Below are positions 7,579 to 16,628 of a stretch of DNA of 36,730 bases, in pieces. How positions within the stretch are numbered: the first letter of the stretch is position 1; the number at the start of each line of letters is the position of its first letter. This stretch comes from JABCZS01 sp041660525 (lineage in GTDB: Bacteria > Pseudomonadota > Gammaproteobacteria > JABCZS01): the NCBI GenBank assembly GCA_041660525.1, contig JBAZWD010000016.1, positions 1-36,730 of the forward strand. The letters are read 5' to 3'. The notes beneath the pieces are model-generated. The model worked only from the letters and a program-made list of their open reading frames with translations. It did no database searches and was not told the origin of the DNA. The translations under genes and the position numbers were made by a program.

Positions 7579-8716
7579 AACAGAATTAAAGAAATTTTGG
7601 AATGCTTTACCTGCACAGAAGAGAAAGGCAAAGTTGATTGCAGGTTTATTAGCTTTGTTAGTGATTGGCATTATGCTGTCTGGTAAAGACTCCTCACTTG
7701 ATACAGATAATGACAATTCTCAAATGCCTAATGTGAGCACTGTAAATGAAGCCATTGATATTCAAGATGCGTGGTTGTATCGCTCGCAATCTCGACTTGA
7801 GGAACAAGATCAATTATTAACACAATTGCAGATTGAACTTGAACAGATGCAGGCGGAAAAAGACATACATGAAGAAGTGGATGAATTAGAAGATTTAAAA
7901 TCACAACTACAAAGCTTATCAGAACAAGTTTTACAACAGCAACTGTCAGAGCAGGTATCTTTGCCTGATTTTGATGCAGGTTTAGCTAATGTTCCGTTAG
8001 CACCTATTGAACCTAAAATTATGAGTCAATCTTTTGTATTGGAAAAAAGCAGCTTAGCTACGAAAGCAGATGATTATATTCCTCTGGGTAGTTTCGCCGA
8101 GGCAATTCTATTAAATGGGTTAGATGCATCAACAGCAACTAGCGCATCAAGTAATCCGCTACCTATACTTATGCGTTTAACAAGTGATGCAGTATTACCA
8201 AGGCAATTTAAAGGTCAAATGAAAACCTGTCATGTAGTAGCAGGTGCATATGGGGAATTATCTACTACGCGAGTAATGATGCGTCTTGAGACTATCACTT
8301 GCACAGATATGCAAGGTGGAATTTTTGAATCACATATTGAAGGCTACGTCACAGGTGATGATGGCCGAGTAGGAGTGTTAGGAACACTTCGTGACGATAC
8401 AGGCCCGCTGCTTACAAAGAGTTTTGCGGCGGGCGTGTTGGGTGGAATGGGGCAAGGGATTGCCGATTCCACAGGGACAAGTTCGACTTCAGCATTGGGA
8501 ACTGTCACCACATATAACACTAATGAAATTTTTAAAATGGGTTTAGGTGAAGGTGCAAGCAGTGCACTTGATAGACTCGCGCAATATTATATTGAACGCG
8601 CTGAGCAAATTTATCCAGTGATTCAAGTAGCCCCAGGTCGCAAAATCACATTAGTAATTAGTGGTTCAAAAGGATTAATTCGCACAAATAATACATTAAA
8701 AGAGGTGGTGGAATGA
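7571..8716 (+). CDS. traB: TraB, type IV secretion scaffold protein (VirB10-like)
   Basis: TraB spans from inner to outer membrane and links the channel layers. The 381 residues comprise a basic cytoplasmic start, one membrane helix (about 22-38), a periplasmic coiled coil (about 70-125), then the VirB10/TrbI domain. That domain has YIPLGSFAEAILLNGLDA, a Cys pair in MKTCHVVAGAYG and TITC, and a Gly-rich antenna segment (AAGVLGGMGQGIADS). The F TraB is longer (about 475 aa) because of a longer Pro-rich region; this one has only a short linker. The gene overlaps traK upstream and traV downstream. Confidence 0.88.
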   Translation: MLKTELKKFWNALPAQKRKAKLIAGLLALLVIGIMLSGKDSSLDTDNDNSQMPNVSTVNEAIDIQDAWLYRSQSRLEEQDQLLTQLQIELEQMQAEKDIHEEVDELEDLKSQLQSLSEQVLQQQLSEQVSLPDFDAGLANVPLAPIEPKIMSQSFVLEKSSLATKADDYIPLGSFAEAILLNGLDASTATSASSNPLPILMRLTSDAVLPRQFKGQMKTCHVVAGAYGELSTTRVMMRLETITCTDMQGGIFESHIEGYVTGDDGRVGVLGTLRDDTGPLLTKSFAAGVLGGMGQGIADSTGTSSTSALGTVTTYNTNEIFKMGLGEGASSALDRLAQYYIERAEQIYPVIQVAPGRKITLVISGSKGLIRTNNTLKEVVE

Positions 8717-9072
8717 GAATAATACAACTAATAGGAATGGGATTATGCACTTGTTTATTAAGTGCTTGTAGTACGACAAAACCTGCTTGTGCTGTTGGTC
8801 AAGGTTTGGGTTGTCAGTCGGTTATGGATGTGAATCAAGAAATTAATCAAGGTTATGGTAGTGATGCACAAATTGCATTATCGAGCAAAGCTGAAAAATT
8901 AACTTTAGCACCTGTAAGCACTTATGATGATGTTACTCCTCAAAGGACAGAAGAGCGGTGGGTAAAAGTTTGGGTGCCTGCTCGTATTGACGACGCTGAT
9001 AATTATCATCCGTCTACGGAATATTACACAGTCATTAAAGCTGCGCAGTGGCAGGAGCCGTATATTGATTAA
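8713..9072 (+). CDS. traV: TraV, outer-membrane lipoprotein of the mating channel
   Basis: This 119-aa lipoprotein has a type II signal peptide with lipobox LLSAC, so acylation falls at Cys19, followed by two further Cys (PAC, LGC) in a short spacing typical of TraV. The C-terminus has RTEERWVKVWVPARID..DNYHPSTEYYTVI, similar to the W.P....E.Y.V end of VirB7/TraV proteins. It would anchor TraK in the outer membrane. The start overlaps the traB stop (ATGA), and its 3' end overlaps the TTG start of traC by 8 bases. Confidence 0.82.
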   Translation: MRIIQLIGMGLCTCLLSACSTTKPACAVGQGLGCQSVMDVNQEINQGYGSDAQIALSSKAEKLTLAPVSTYDDVTPQRTEERWVKVWVPARIDDADNYHPSTEYYTVIKAAQWQEPYID

Positions 9073-11587
9073 CTTACAGACGCAAATTAAAAATATTCAA
9101 ACATTTTTAAAAGATAGTTTTAAGGACAATTTAGCAGTAGATGTGCGTACGCGATCACTCTCTATTGCTAAACAAAATGCATATTTTCATGAACATGCCG
9201 TTGCTGATTTATTACCTTATGAAGTCTATGATCCAGAAACTCAAATTTATCATAATCAAAATAATTTAGGGATATTAATAGAAGCATGTCCTTTAATAGG
9301 CTTAGATGATGAAGCCGTCTTGATGCTTACAGCATTTTTACAAGAAAAATTACCGCAAGGAGCAATTTTACAAATATTGTTAATCGCAAGTCCTGATATT
9401 GAAGGTCTATCCAATGCCTTGCAAGCAAATCGGGCGAAGCGCGGCGGAATATTTGAAACGTTGGCTAAAAAGCGTTGTGAATTTTTAAAACAGGGTACGC
9501 AAAAAACAGTATTAAAATCTGAAGATTTTTTAATTCGAGATTTTAAATTGATTTTCTCTTTGAGCATGGATAAGAATGATGAAGTAGTCCTGCTCAAACT
9601 CAAAAAAGAATGGTTGTTATTATTAAGGTCTCTGAAATTGGCGCATCAGTTACTGCTGCCTGATGGATTCATTCGCTTAACGCAAAAATTAATAAACCCT
9701 TATACAAAATCACATCATTCTTTACCTTATTATGATGAGAACAATTTATTAGCAGCACAGGTTGCACCAACTGATACAAGTCTTTCGCTAACGTCAAATG
9801 AACTTAGTATCAATGAGGGGGAGTGTTTGGCACGTGTGTATAGAGCCACTGAGTATCCTCAACAATGGGTTGCATTAGCCATGAATGATTTAATTGGTGA
9901 TCCATTGCGAGCTAATCTACGTTTAGGCAATCCTTTTGTTTTATCGATGGTGATTTATGCAAGTAATAGTGAAATAGAAAAAACGCGTTTGCAAACCCTT
10001 AATCTGCGCTCTTCTCAAAAGGCGGCAAGTAAATTATCAAATCTTATCCCGAATTTAAAAGCAATTGATCAAGATTTAAAGAAAGTTGTTCACGCACTGG
10101 ATGAAGGTGATAAATTACTAAAAGTTTCATTTCATGCATGTGTATATGGCGATATGAATACTATTGATAAAGGATCTGCACAATTAGAGTCTTTGCTGTC
10201 AACAAAGAAATTTAAATTTTCTCCATGTCGTTATACGCAGCTTCCTGCTTTTTTAAGCTTACTTCCGATGATAGTGCACGCCGGTTGGATTGATGCTGTT
10301 CAACGTTTTGGTTGGTTTAAAACACAACTTGCAAGTACTTTAGTGCATTTTATGCCGCTTACGGCTGAAAGCAAGGGAATGGGTTCAGCAAGCATCCCAA
10401 TTTTAGGTCGTCGCGGACAACTTGCTTTTTACGATGCATTTGTGAATGCGCAAGGAAATTATAATGCGATAACCGTAGGTGTATCCGGTAGTGGTAAGTC
10501 AAATTTCAATCAGGAGAAAATTTTAGCACGTGTAGGTTCTGGTGGTCGGGCGTATATTATTGATGTGGGTGGCAGCTATGAAAAAGATGCATTGTTATTA
10601 GAAGACATAGGCGCACAATATATCCAATTTACGCCCGATGCCAAAATTAGTTTAAATCCTTTTACGCAGATTGACCCCAACGAAATGAGGCAAAGTCCTG
10701 ATACTTATTTGTCTTTGCTTAAACCATTGATTGCTCAAATGGCATCCCCATCAAGACCATTACCAGATTTACAGCTTTCTTTTTTGGAACAAGCAATTTT
10801 AGCAATTTGGTCAAAATTTGAACAAAACAGCACTATTACTCACATTGCAGAGTATTTAAATGCACATAATGACCCTAGAGCCAGAGATTTAGGTCAAATG
10901 CTATTGCCTTATACAGACAAGGGCGCTTACGGCCACTATTTTAAAGGCCCATGTACATTAAATTTTTCTAGCCCGCTAATATGCTTTGAATTAGAGGGAT
11001 TAAAAAGTAAAAAGGATTTACAGTCTGTAGTACTTATGTTGCTGATATATCAAATCACTCAAGCGATGTATCTCGGTGATCGCAAAACCCAGATTACTTG
11101 TCTGATCGATGAAGCAGATGGCTTATTAAAAGGTGCACAAGGTGCAGAATTTATTGGTGTGGGTTGTCGTCGCGCACGTAAATACAATGGCAGTATAAAT
11201 CTCTCCACGCACAGTGTAGATGATCTGTTTCAAAATCCTGTAGCTGAAGCAGCTTTTGATAATTCAGATTTCTTGGAAATTCTCAGACAAAAGCCCAGCA
11301 ATGTGCAAAAACTTATTCAGTCCGGTCGTTTACCGTTAAATCCTTTACAACAACAAATGCTAAAAACACTAGTTACGCAATTGGGCGAATATGCGGAAAT
11401 TATTATCATTGGCCCAGAGTTTTTTTTAATAGGAAAATTAATTTGGGATCCATTTCATGGCGAGCTTTATTCGTCTACAGCAGCAGATGTGGTTGCGATA
11501 AAAGAGCGGATGATACAAGGCTTGAGTTTAGAAGCAGCAATAGAAGAGCGTGTAAGGAAAAAACATGACACAAAACTCTTGGTATAA
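9065..11587 (+). CDS. traC: TraC, VirB4-type ATPase of the conjugation machine
   Basis: TraC is the cytoplasmic VirB4-family ATPase that powers pilus assembly. I start it at TTG 9065, seven bases after GGAG (9054-9057), giving 840 aa; the frame stays open upstream to 8987 but that part overlaps traV and has no comparable ribosome site. Walker A GVSGSGKS is at about residues 472-479 and Walker B TCLIDEAD at about 678-685. Between them lie the family motifs AYIIDVGGSYE and SLNPF. The N-terminal half contains the TraC helical domain with ARVYRATEYPQQW. Length equals the F family (about 870). Confidence 0.93.
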   Translation: MINLQTQIKNIQTFLKDSFKDNLAVDVRTRSLSIAKQNAYFHEHAVADLLPYEVYDPETQIYHNQNNLGILIEACPLIGLDDEAVLMLTAFLQEKLPQGAILQILLIASPDIEGLSNALQANRAKRGGIFETLAKKRCEFLKQGTQKTVLKSEDFLIRDFKLIFSLSMDKNDEVVLLKLKKEWLLLLRSLKLAHQLLLPDGFIRLTQKLINPYTKSHHSLPYYDENNLLAAQVAPTDTSLSLTSNELSINEGECLARVYRATEYPQQWVALAMNDLIGDPLRANLRLGNPFVLSMVIYASNSEIEKTRLQTLNLRSSQKAASKLSNLIPNLKAIDQDLKKVVHALDEGDKLLKVSFHACVYGDMNTIDKGSAQLESLLSTKKFKFSPCRYTQLPAFLSLLPMIVHAGWIDAVQRFGWFKTQLASTLVHFMPLTAESKGMGSASIPILGRRGQLAFYDAFVNAQGNYNAITVGVSGSGKSNFNQEKILARVGSGGRAYIIDVGGSYEKDALLLEDIGAQYIQFTPDAKISLNPFTQIDPNEMRQSPDTYLSLLKPLIAQMASPSRPLPDLQLSFLEQAILAIWSKFEQNSTITHIAEYLNAHNDPRARDLGQMLLPYTDKGAYGHYFKGPCTLNFSSPLICFELEGLKSKKDLQSVVLMLLIYQITQAMYLGDRKTQITCLIDEADGLLKGAQGAEFIGVGCRRARKYNGSINLSTHSVDDLFQNPVAEAAFDNSDFLEILRQKPSNVQKLIQSGRLPLNPLQQQMLKTLVTQLGEYAEIIIIGPEFFLIGKLIWDPFHGELYSSTAADVVAIKERMIQGLSLEAAIEERVRKKHDTKLLV

Positions 11588-11915
11588 AGGGCAATTTACA
11601 TGGTGGCAATGTGTGTTAGTGATGTTTTTTATGTTATTGATATATCATTTTGTACAACCTAAAGTCCCTAAATTAGGAATGGTAAATATTCAAGAAATTA
11701 GTCAAGATTTTTTAGAATTTTTAGCTGCGCAAACGATGGCGAAAGAAGAACAAACATATTACATTGAAACATTTGGTCATGCATTAGATGCAGAGTTAAC
11801 ACGTTTATCGAAAGAAGTTGTGTTATTTGAATCTCACCAAGTTGTGACACCTTTGCCGGATTACACAGAAGAGCTAAAACAAGCCATTTCACAGGCATTA
11901 CCCAAGCTTAAATGA
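11565..11915 (+). CDS. trbI: TrbI-like F-type conjugation protein
   Basis: This 116-aa bitopic membrane protein has one N-terminal membrane helix (about 14-29) and a periplasmic, helical C-terminal part. In F-type operons the gene between traC and traW is trbI, a small inner-membrane protein affecting pilus outgrowth and retraction. Size, topology and position all match (F TrbI is 128 aa). Motif evidence alone is weak, because the family is poorly conserved. The start overlaps traC by 23 bases and the stop overlaps the next ATG. Confidence 0.7.
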   Translation: MTQNSWYKGQFTWWQCVLVMFFMLLIYHFVQPKVPKLGMVNIQEISQDFLEFLAAQTMAKEEQTYYIETFGHALDAELTRLSKEVVLFESHQVVTPLPDYTEELKQAISQALPKLK

Positions 11916-12382
11916 AATTTTATCAAATTCTCATAAGCCTCGGCATGATTTTGCTAATAGGTGTGCTTGCTATTACACATCAATATATCGGGTTTGGATT
12001 TAATACAAGTGAAAGTTTAAAACATCATGTTTTCTTTTTACAAAAAAACAAATTACCAAGTCAAGATGATTTTGTAGTCTTTAAAAAAGAAACTGAAAAT
12101 ATATTACCTGATGATACCCGATTTATTAAGCAGGTTGCAGGTGTTGCAGGGGACACTATTACTCATCGGAATGGGAAAGTTTTAATCAATAATCATGAGC
12201 TTGGTGAAATAAAGCAGCGCACAAAAACAGGAAAACTATTGTGGCCTGGGTATACAGGTAAAATTCCAGAAGGATTTTATTTTGTTTACACGCCACATCC
12301 TCGTAGTTTTGATTCACGTTATTCACAAATGGGGTTGATTCATGAAAGTGAGATTATCGCTCGCGCTTATCCTGTGTTTTAG
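11912..12382 (+). CDS. traF: S26-family conjugative transfer signal peptidase (TraF/TrhF type)
   Basis: This 156-aa membrane-anchored serine peptidase has one N-terminal helix (about 7-22). The nucleophile region is NTSESLKHH, with Ser35 in the place of the RP4 TraF serine (N.T.S). The general-base segment is RFIKQVAGVAGDTI, with Lys73. The C-terminal box PEGFYFVYTPHPRSFDSRYSQMG is the usual G....SFDSRY.G signature of S26 peptidases. In RP4 and R27-type systems this enzyme processes and cyclises the pilin; here it could act on the TraA-like pilin. F itself lacks it, so the operon resembles the R27/SXT branch of F-type systems. The gene overlaps trbI and traW. Confidence 0.85.
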   Translation: MKFYQILISLGMILLIGVLAITHQYIGFGFNTSESLKHHVFFLQKNKLPSQDDFVVFKKETENILPDDTRFIKQVAGVAGDTITHRNGKVLINNHELGEIKQRTKTGKLLWPGYTGKIPEGFYFVYTPHPRSFDSRYSQMGLIHESEIIARAYPVF

Positions 12383-12947
12383 TTCGAGCTATGCAAAAGA
12401 TTTAGGTCAGCATGGCACAGTCTATCCAGTGATTGAAAATAATTTATTAGATCTAATGGTCGAGAGAGTTGATCATATGCAAAAAACAGGAGAATTAAGG
12501 ATGAGGCAAAATGAAATGATATCTGGGATTGAAAAGCAAATAAACGAGCCATCTCCTGTGCTGGGATTAAGTCCTAGCGAAATGGATCGAGTTTCATATA
12601 TTGAACTTGGCACCATATTAGAAAAACCCATTCTAGATAAAAATGGAAAAATATTAATTGCTAAAGGCACGCGCATTAATCCACTTGATTTGATTGATTT
12701 TACTTCATCGCTTTATTTCATTGATGGTAATGATGACAAACAAATTGAATGGGCCCTAAATGAAGGTGGTATAAATGCCATTATTCTGCTGGTGGATGGT
12801 TCAGTACTGGATTTAATGAAAAAATATGATGCTAAATTTTATTTTGATCAAGAGGGTGTTTTAGTTAAAAAATTAGGAATTAAGCAAATACCTGCCAAAG
12901 TTGAGCCTTTCGGGAATATGTTAAAAGTCCATGAAGTTAATATTTAA
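12342..12947 (+). CDS. traW: TraW, periplasmic pilus assembly protein
   Basis: TraW is a periplasmic F-type pilus assembly factor. The 201-aa product has a signal peptide (MKVRLSLALILCFSSSYA/K) and begins the mature chain with DLGQHGTVYPVIE, matching the 'G..G.vYpI.E.d' start of TraW. It ends with a TrbC-like segment with FYFDQEGVLVKKLGIKQIPAKV, in which K.gi..vPa.v is the family hallmark. The start overlaps the peptidase gene by 41 bases and the end overlaps traU by 17, consistent with coupled translation. Confidence 0.87.
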   Translation: MKVRLSLALILCFSSSYAKDLGQHGTVYPVIENNLLDLMVERVDHMQKTGELRMRQNEMISGIEKQINEPSPVLGLSPSEMDRVSYIELGTILEKPILDKNGKILIAKGTRINPLDLIDFTSSLYFIDGNDDKQIEWALNEGGINAIILLVDGSVLDLMKKYDAKFYFDQEGVLVKKLGIKQIPAKVEPFGNMLKVHEVNI

Positions 12948-13905
12948 CAGTTTATTATTATGCTTGTGTATGGTTACATTATCTGCGCAAGCAAATTGTG
13001 TAGGTCGTATGCTTAATCCTGTCACTGATATTTGTTGGTCATGCTTGTTTCCAATAACTATCGGTAACACAACTATTGGAGAAGGTTTAGATACTTCAAA
13101 TCCATCAGCTACATGTAAATGTCCTGATGGTCTTTTCCCACGCTTTGGAATTCAATTAGGGTTTTGGGAGCCAGTGAGATTGATTGATGTAACACGTACG
13201 CCATTTTGTTTTGTAAGTCTTGGTGGTTTACAGCTTTCAGAAGGCGTGCAGACAGGTACGCAGAAACCGAATCTAGGACAAGCGCGTAAAAGTGCTTATC
13301 ATGTACACGTATATCATGTGCCAATTTTAGCATGGCTTAATCTTGGCTTTGATGATTGCTTGGAGTCTGGACCTGCTTCATTGTTATATGCAAGTGAATT
13401 AGATCCGACTTGGCTTAATGATGAATTGTCTTTTGTTTTTAATCCTGAAGCCATAGCAGTAGGTAATCCAGTTTCACAAGCAGCGTGTGCAACAGATTGC
13501 ACTGCTGCAAGTACAGCATTTCCCTTAGATGATTTATATTGGTGTGCTGGTTGCCAAGGTTCTATGTTTCCGGTGACTGGTCATATCAGTAATCACGTAA
13601 GCAATGTGCAAGCTTCACTTTTAATCACTCAACGTGGTGCATTTCGTATGCACAGACAGGGTAATAATATGCCAGGCACTATGGGTGAGCCTGCTATGTG
13701 CGGTTATTATCACATGCCCACTATGAAAAAATCACAATATAAAACACAAATGACATATCCAATGGTTCCAACGGATGGAAGCACCTTTGCTTGTAATCCA
13801 ATGGGCAGGAGTTCCGTGCTATGGGAATCACTCGTATCTTACCCAGTAGAAGGAGAAGACTTTGCTTACCTATTGTGGCGCAAACGTAATTGTTGCGCGA
13901 GCTAG
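12931..13905 (+). CDS. traU: TraU, Cys-rich periplasmic conjugation protein
   Basis: TraU is needed for DNA transfer in F-type systems and is rich in disulphides. The 324 residues comprise a signal peptide (to about residue 22) and a mature chain with about fifteen cysteines. Family motifs are visible: LNPVTDICWSCLFPITIG, CKCPDGLFPRFGIQLGFWEP, ARKSAYHVHVYHVPILAWL, YWCAGCQGSMFPVTGHI. The chain ends in RKRNCCAS. Length matches F TraU (330 aa). This is one of the clearest calls in the operon. Confidence 0.94.
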   Translation: MKLIFNSLLLCLCMVTLSAQANCVGRMLNPVTDICWSCLFPITIGNTTIGEGLDTSNPSATCKCPDGLFPRFGIQLGFWEPVRLIDVTRTPFCFVSLGGLQLSEGVQTGTQKPNLGQARKSAYHVHVYHVPILAWLNLGFDDCLESGPASLLYASELDPTWLNDELSFVFNPEAIAVGNPVSQAACATDCTAASTAFPLDDLYWCAGCQGSMFPVTGHISNHVSNVQASLLITQRGAFRMHRQGNNMPGTMGEPAMCGYYHMPTMKKSQYKTQMTYPMVPTDGSTFACNPMGRSSVLWESLVSYPVEGEDFAYLLWRKRNCCAS

Positions 13906-14470
13906 TATGTTGCTATTCATTTTGATATCTGTAAATGCATATGCTTTGGATAATAGTGAATTAACAAATTTAGCAAAATCTGCTATTGAACATTCACAAC
14001 AGTATCAAAAACAATTGCAAAACCATGCAAATGGCATGAATGAAATTCAAAAGCGTTTGTTAAATACACAGCATCAGCAACCAAAGTTATTTATTGCTGT
14101 AAGTTTTTCCATGCCTGAAAAATTGATTTTGGATTATATGCAACAAGCCAGTCAATATAACGCATGGGTAGTGGTACAAGGATTTCAAAATAATGAAATG
14201 CCTGTAATGATGAGGACTTTAGCAGAGTGGGACCAGAAAGTTGATATTTCACGTTTATTGATTGACCCTAACATTTTTAAACAATATCAAATTACTGAGG
14301 TTCCAAGTTTGATTTTAACGACAGATCAATATCCCTGTGATAGTCAAAAATGTATCGCAGAAAGTTTTGATAAAATCAACGGTAGTGTTCGATTTGATCA
14401 TGCTTTAAAAATAATGTCTGAACGTGGTGATTTGCATTCTGAGGCGCAAGCATGGAAAGTAAAACAATGA
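13862..14470 (+). CDS. trbC: TrbC, F-type pilus assembly protein
   Basis: TrbC is a periplasmic F-type assembly protein with a thioredoxin-like fold lacking the CxxC pair. The 202-aa product contains the family pattern LFIAVSFSMPEKLILDYMQ and the cis-Pro region ITEVPSLIL (about 150). I keep the TTG at 13862 because AGGAG (13851-13855) lies six bases upstream; the ATG at 13907 has no ribosome site, although it would give a compact signal peptide (MLLFILISVNAYA). Unlike F, no traN follows: the next gene overlaps directly by ATGA. Confidence 0.82.
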   Translation: MLTYCGANVIVARASMLLFILISVNAYALDNSELTNLAKSAIEHSQQYQKQLQNHANGMNEIQKRLLNTQHQQPKLFIAVSFSMPEKLILDYMQQASQYNAWVVVQGFQNNEMPVMMRTLAEWDQKVDISRLLIDPNIFKQYQITEVPSLILTTDQYPCDSQKCIAESFDKINGSVRFDHALKIMSERGDLHSEAQAWKVKQ

Positions 14471-15249
14471 AAGAGTCAATACGTGCAACATTCTTTGGAA
14501 TCCTTGCGATGATAGTGTTTCTTTTTAGTCATACATTATTAGCTCAAACAAAATTTTATGAAGACCGAAGTCAAGGCTGGCATTGGTACGAAAAACTGAT
14601 TCAGTTTGAGCAACCATTAGATAAAGAAAATGCATCGAAGGTGACTTCTGAGCAAGCATTAGATGAATTAAATACTTTACAGAAAGAATTGGAAGGTGCT
14701 AAAGCTTTAGCTGTCATGTACCCTACAACTCAGCATATCGAAGAATATGTTCGATTACATAATACTGTGCTTCAGAAGGCAAGTTTATTTTCAAGCCAAT
14801 GGCAGCAGGTAATCTGGCAAACGCCGGAGCTTGATTTTTCAATCGATAAACCAACGGATAATTCAGCCAGACATTTATATTACGATTTAGAAAAAACAAT
14901 TGATAAACAAAGTATACAATCATTAGTTAATGAATATGGTCTCTTTTTCTTTTTTAGAAGTTCTTGCCCTTATTGTCATGAGTTTGCTCCGATATTAAAA
15001 AACCTAGAAGTTCAATATGGCATCACCGTAATGGCTATTTCATTAGATGGAGGTACCTTACCTCAATACATGAATGCTGTAAGTGATAATGGTCTTGCGC
15101 AACAACTAGGTGTTGAAGTAGTCCCCGCATTATATGCATTACATCCACAATCTCAGCAGGTGATTCCGCTTAGTTTTGGACTGGTCAGCGAAGCGGAATT
15201 AATACGACGTATCAGCACGCTAGCGACAGCACAAGGAAGAGTCCAATGA
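14467..15249 (+). CDS. traF: TraF, thioredoxin-like periplasmic conjugation protein with CPYC site
   Basis: TraF belongs to the F-type pilus assembly set. I start at ATG 14467, which overlaps the trbC stop (ATGA) and has GGAAAG seven bases upstream; ATG 14452 is the alternative. The protein (260 aa) has a signal-anchor (FFGILAMIVFLFSHTLLA), the TraF N-terminal FYEDRSQGWHWYE motif, a helical middle, and a thioredoxin fold with FFRSSCPYCHEFAPIL (about 162-177) and cis-Pro VVPALYAL. F TraF has no CxxC while TrbB does, so this protein probably carries the disulphide-isomerase activity for TraU and TraH. Confidence 0.9.
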   Translation: MKESIRATFFGILAMIVFLFSHTLLAQTKFYEDRSQGWHWYEKLIQFEQPLDKENASKVTSEQALDELNTLQKELEGAKALAVMYPTTQHIEEYVRLHNTVLQKASLFSSQWQQVIWQTPELDFSIDKPTDNSARHLYYDLEKTIDKQSIQSLVNEYGLFFFFRSSCPYCHEFAPILKNLEVQYGITVMAISLDGGTLPQYMNAVSDNGLAQQLGVEVVPALYALHPQSQQVIPLSFGLVSEAELIRRISTLATAQGRVQ

Positions 15250-16628
15250 AGCGTTTTATTTTATTAGCATGTGCAAGTATCTCATTATCTGCTCAAGCGG
15301 ATATCAGCGATGACATGACAAATTTTTTTAATGATATGGGCTTTCAAAGCAATACTACAGGTGCCGGAGCCTATCAAGGGCAAACGGCAGGTCTTTATAC
15401 GGGCGGGCAATTATTTGCACGTCAAGAAGTACGACAAATGAATTTAGGCTCAATTCAATTCCCTAGTTATCGCGGCGGTTGTGGTGGTATTGATATGTTT
15501 ATGGGGGGCTTTAGTTTTATCAATTCCGATGAATTAGTAAATATGTTCGAAGCCATAGGTAATAACGCGTTAGGTTTTACTTGGTTGCTTGCCATGGATA
15601 CACTTTCGCCTTCGATTAACAATGCTACCCAAACAATGCAAAATTTAGCAAATGAAGTGAATGGTTTTAATATTAATTCCTGTGAATCCGCGGCGAGCCT
15701 CGTTGGCGGTGTTTGGCCAAAAACTGACGAGGCTCAAAAACAAGTTTGTGCCAACATTGCTGCAAGCAGTGGTAAATATTCAGATTGGGCAGCAGCACGG
15801 CAAGCGTGTGGCGCAGAAGGTGAGCGTGCTCAAATCTTGCAAGATCATTTAAATGGGGAATATAAAGAATTGATTTTGCATGACACAAATTTAGCTTGGC
15901 AAGCAATTCAAAGAAATGATTTCTTAAGACAAGATTCACAACTTGCTGAACTTTTTATGTCTATGACAGGCACAATTATTATTAACGTTCCACAAAATGA
16001 TCATACGGCACCTAACTATCAGTATTTTTACCCGATGATTGAACGTAGTGGGGTGATTTCAGCTTTACTTTATGGTGGTGATGCTACCTTATATCAATGT
16101 CAAGATCGTGAAGCTTGCTTAAATGTTAATGAAAACACTGTTGCAATTGCAGAAAGCAGTGGTTTTGTGCAACAGGTTGAAGCAATACTTGATGAAATAA
16201 CACAGAAAATTATTATAGATACAGAATTAACGGATGCAGAAATTTCATTTTTGGGAAGTACGAGTTTACCTATTTATAAAATGTTGAATGTTGAGGCGGC
16301 GTATTCAACTGCGGGAAGCTTATTAAATCTACATAGTTATGCGGAAATGATCGCTCTGGACATTCTTTATCAATATCTAAACGAAACTTTAGAGGTGATG
16401 CTTGCAAGTAGCCAATATTTACATATGAGCGATGAGCTGGTTCAGCCTTATAAAGAAGGCATTCGTGAAGCTAAACAAAGTCTTTATCAAATGCAAAGTT
16501 CTAGTCAATCCCACGTGATGGAATCGATCGATCTAATTCAACGCACGAAAGCATTAGAGCAAGAATTGGCAGGAAAATTGTCATCGCATTTGATTCTAGT
16601 GCTTGGTTGGGGACATGGGGTACGCTAA
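15246..16628 (+). CDS. traH: TraH, pilus assembly and mating-pair protein
   Basis: TraH is a periplasmic/outer-membrane-associated F-type protein. The 460-aa product has a signal peptide (MKRFILLACASISLSAQA/D), a Gly-rich start with GAGAYQGQTAGLYTGGQLFAR, the family motif FPSYRGGCGGIDMFMGGFSFI, paired Cys in the middle, and a C-terminal coiled coil (about 410-445). Length equals F TraH (458 aa). The stop shares bases with the traG ATG (TAATG). Confidence 0.93.
   Translation: MKRFILLACASISLSAQADISDDMTNFFNDMGFQSNTTGAGAYQGQTAGLYTGGQLFARQEVRQMNLGSIQFPSYRGGCGGIDMFMGGFSFINSDELVNMFEAIGNNALGFTWLLAMDTLSPSINNATQTMQNLANEVNGFNINSCESAASLVGGVWPKTDEAQKQVCANIAASSGKYSDWAAARQACGAEGERAQILQDHLNGEYKELILHDTNLAWQAIQRNDFLRQDSQLAELFMSMTGTIIINVPQNDHTAPNYQYFYPMIERSGVISALLYGGDATLYQCQDREACLNVNENTVAIAESSGFVQQVEAILDEITQKIIIDTELTDAEISFLGSTSLPIYKMLNVEAAYSTAGSLLNLHSYAEMIALDILYQYLNETLEVMLASSQYLHMSDELVQPYKEGIREAKQSLYQMQSSSQSHVMESIDLIQRTKALEQELAGKLSSHLILVLGWGHGVR

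Noticed and set aside
9256..9603. A 115-codon - strand frame inside traC
   Set aside because: It is a shadow of the traC coding sequence, which has clear family motifs.
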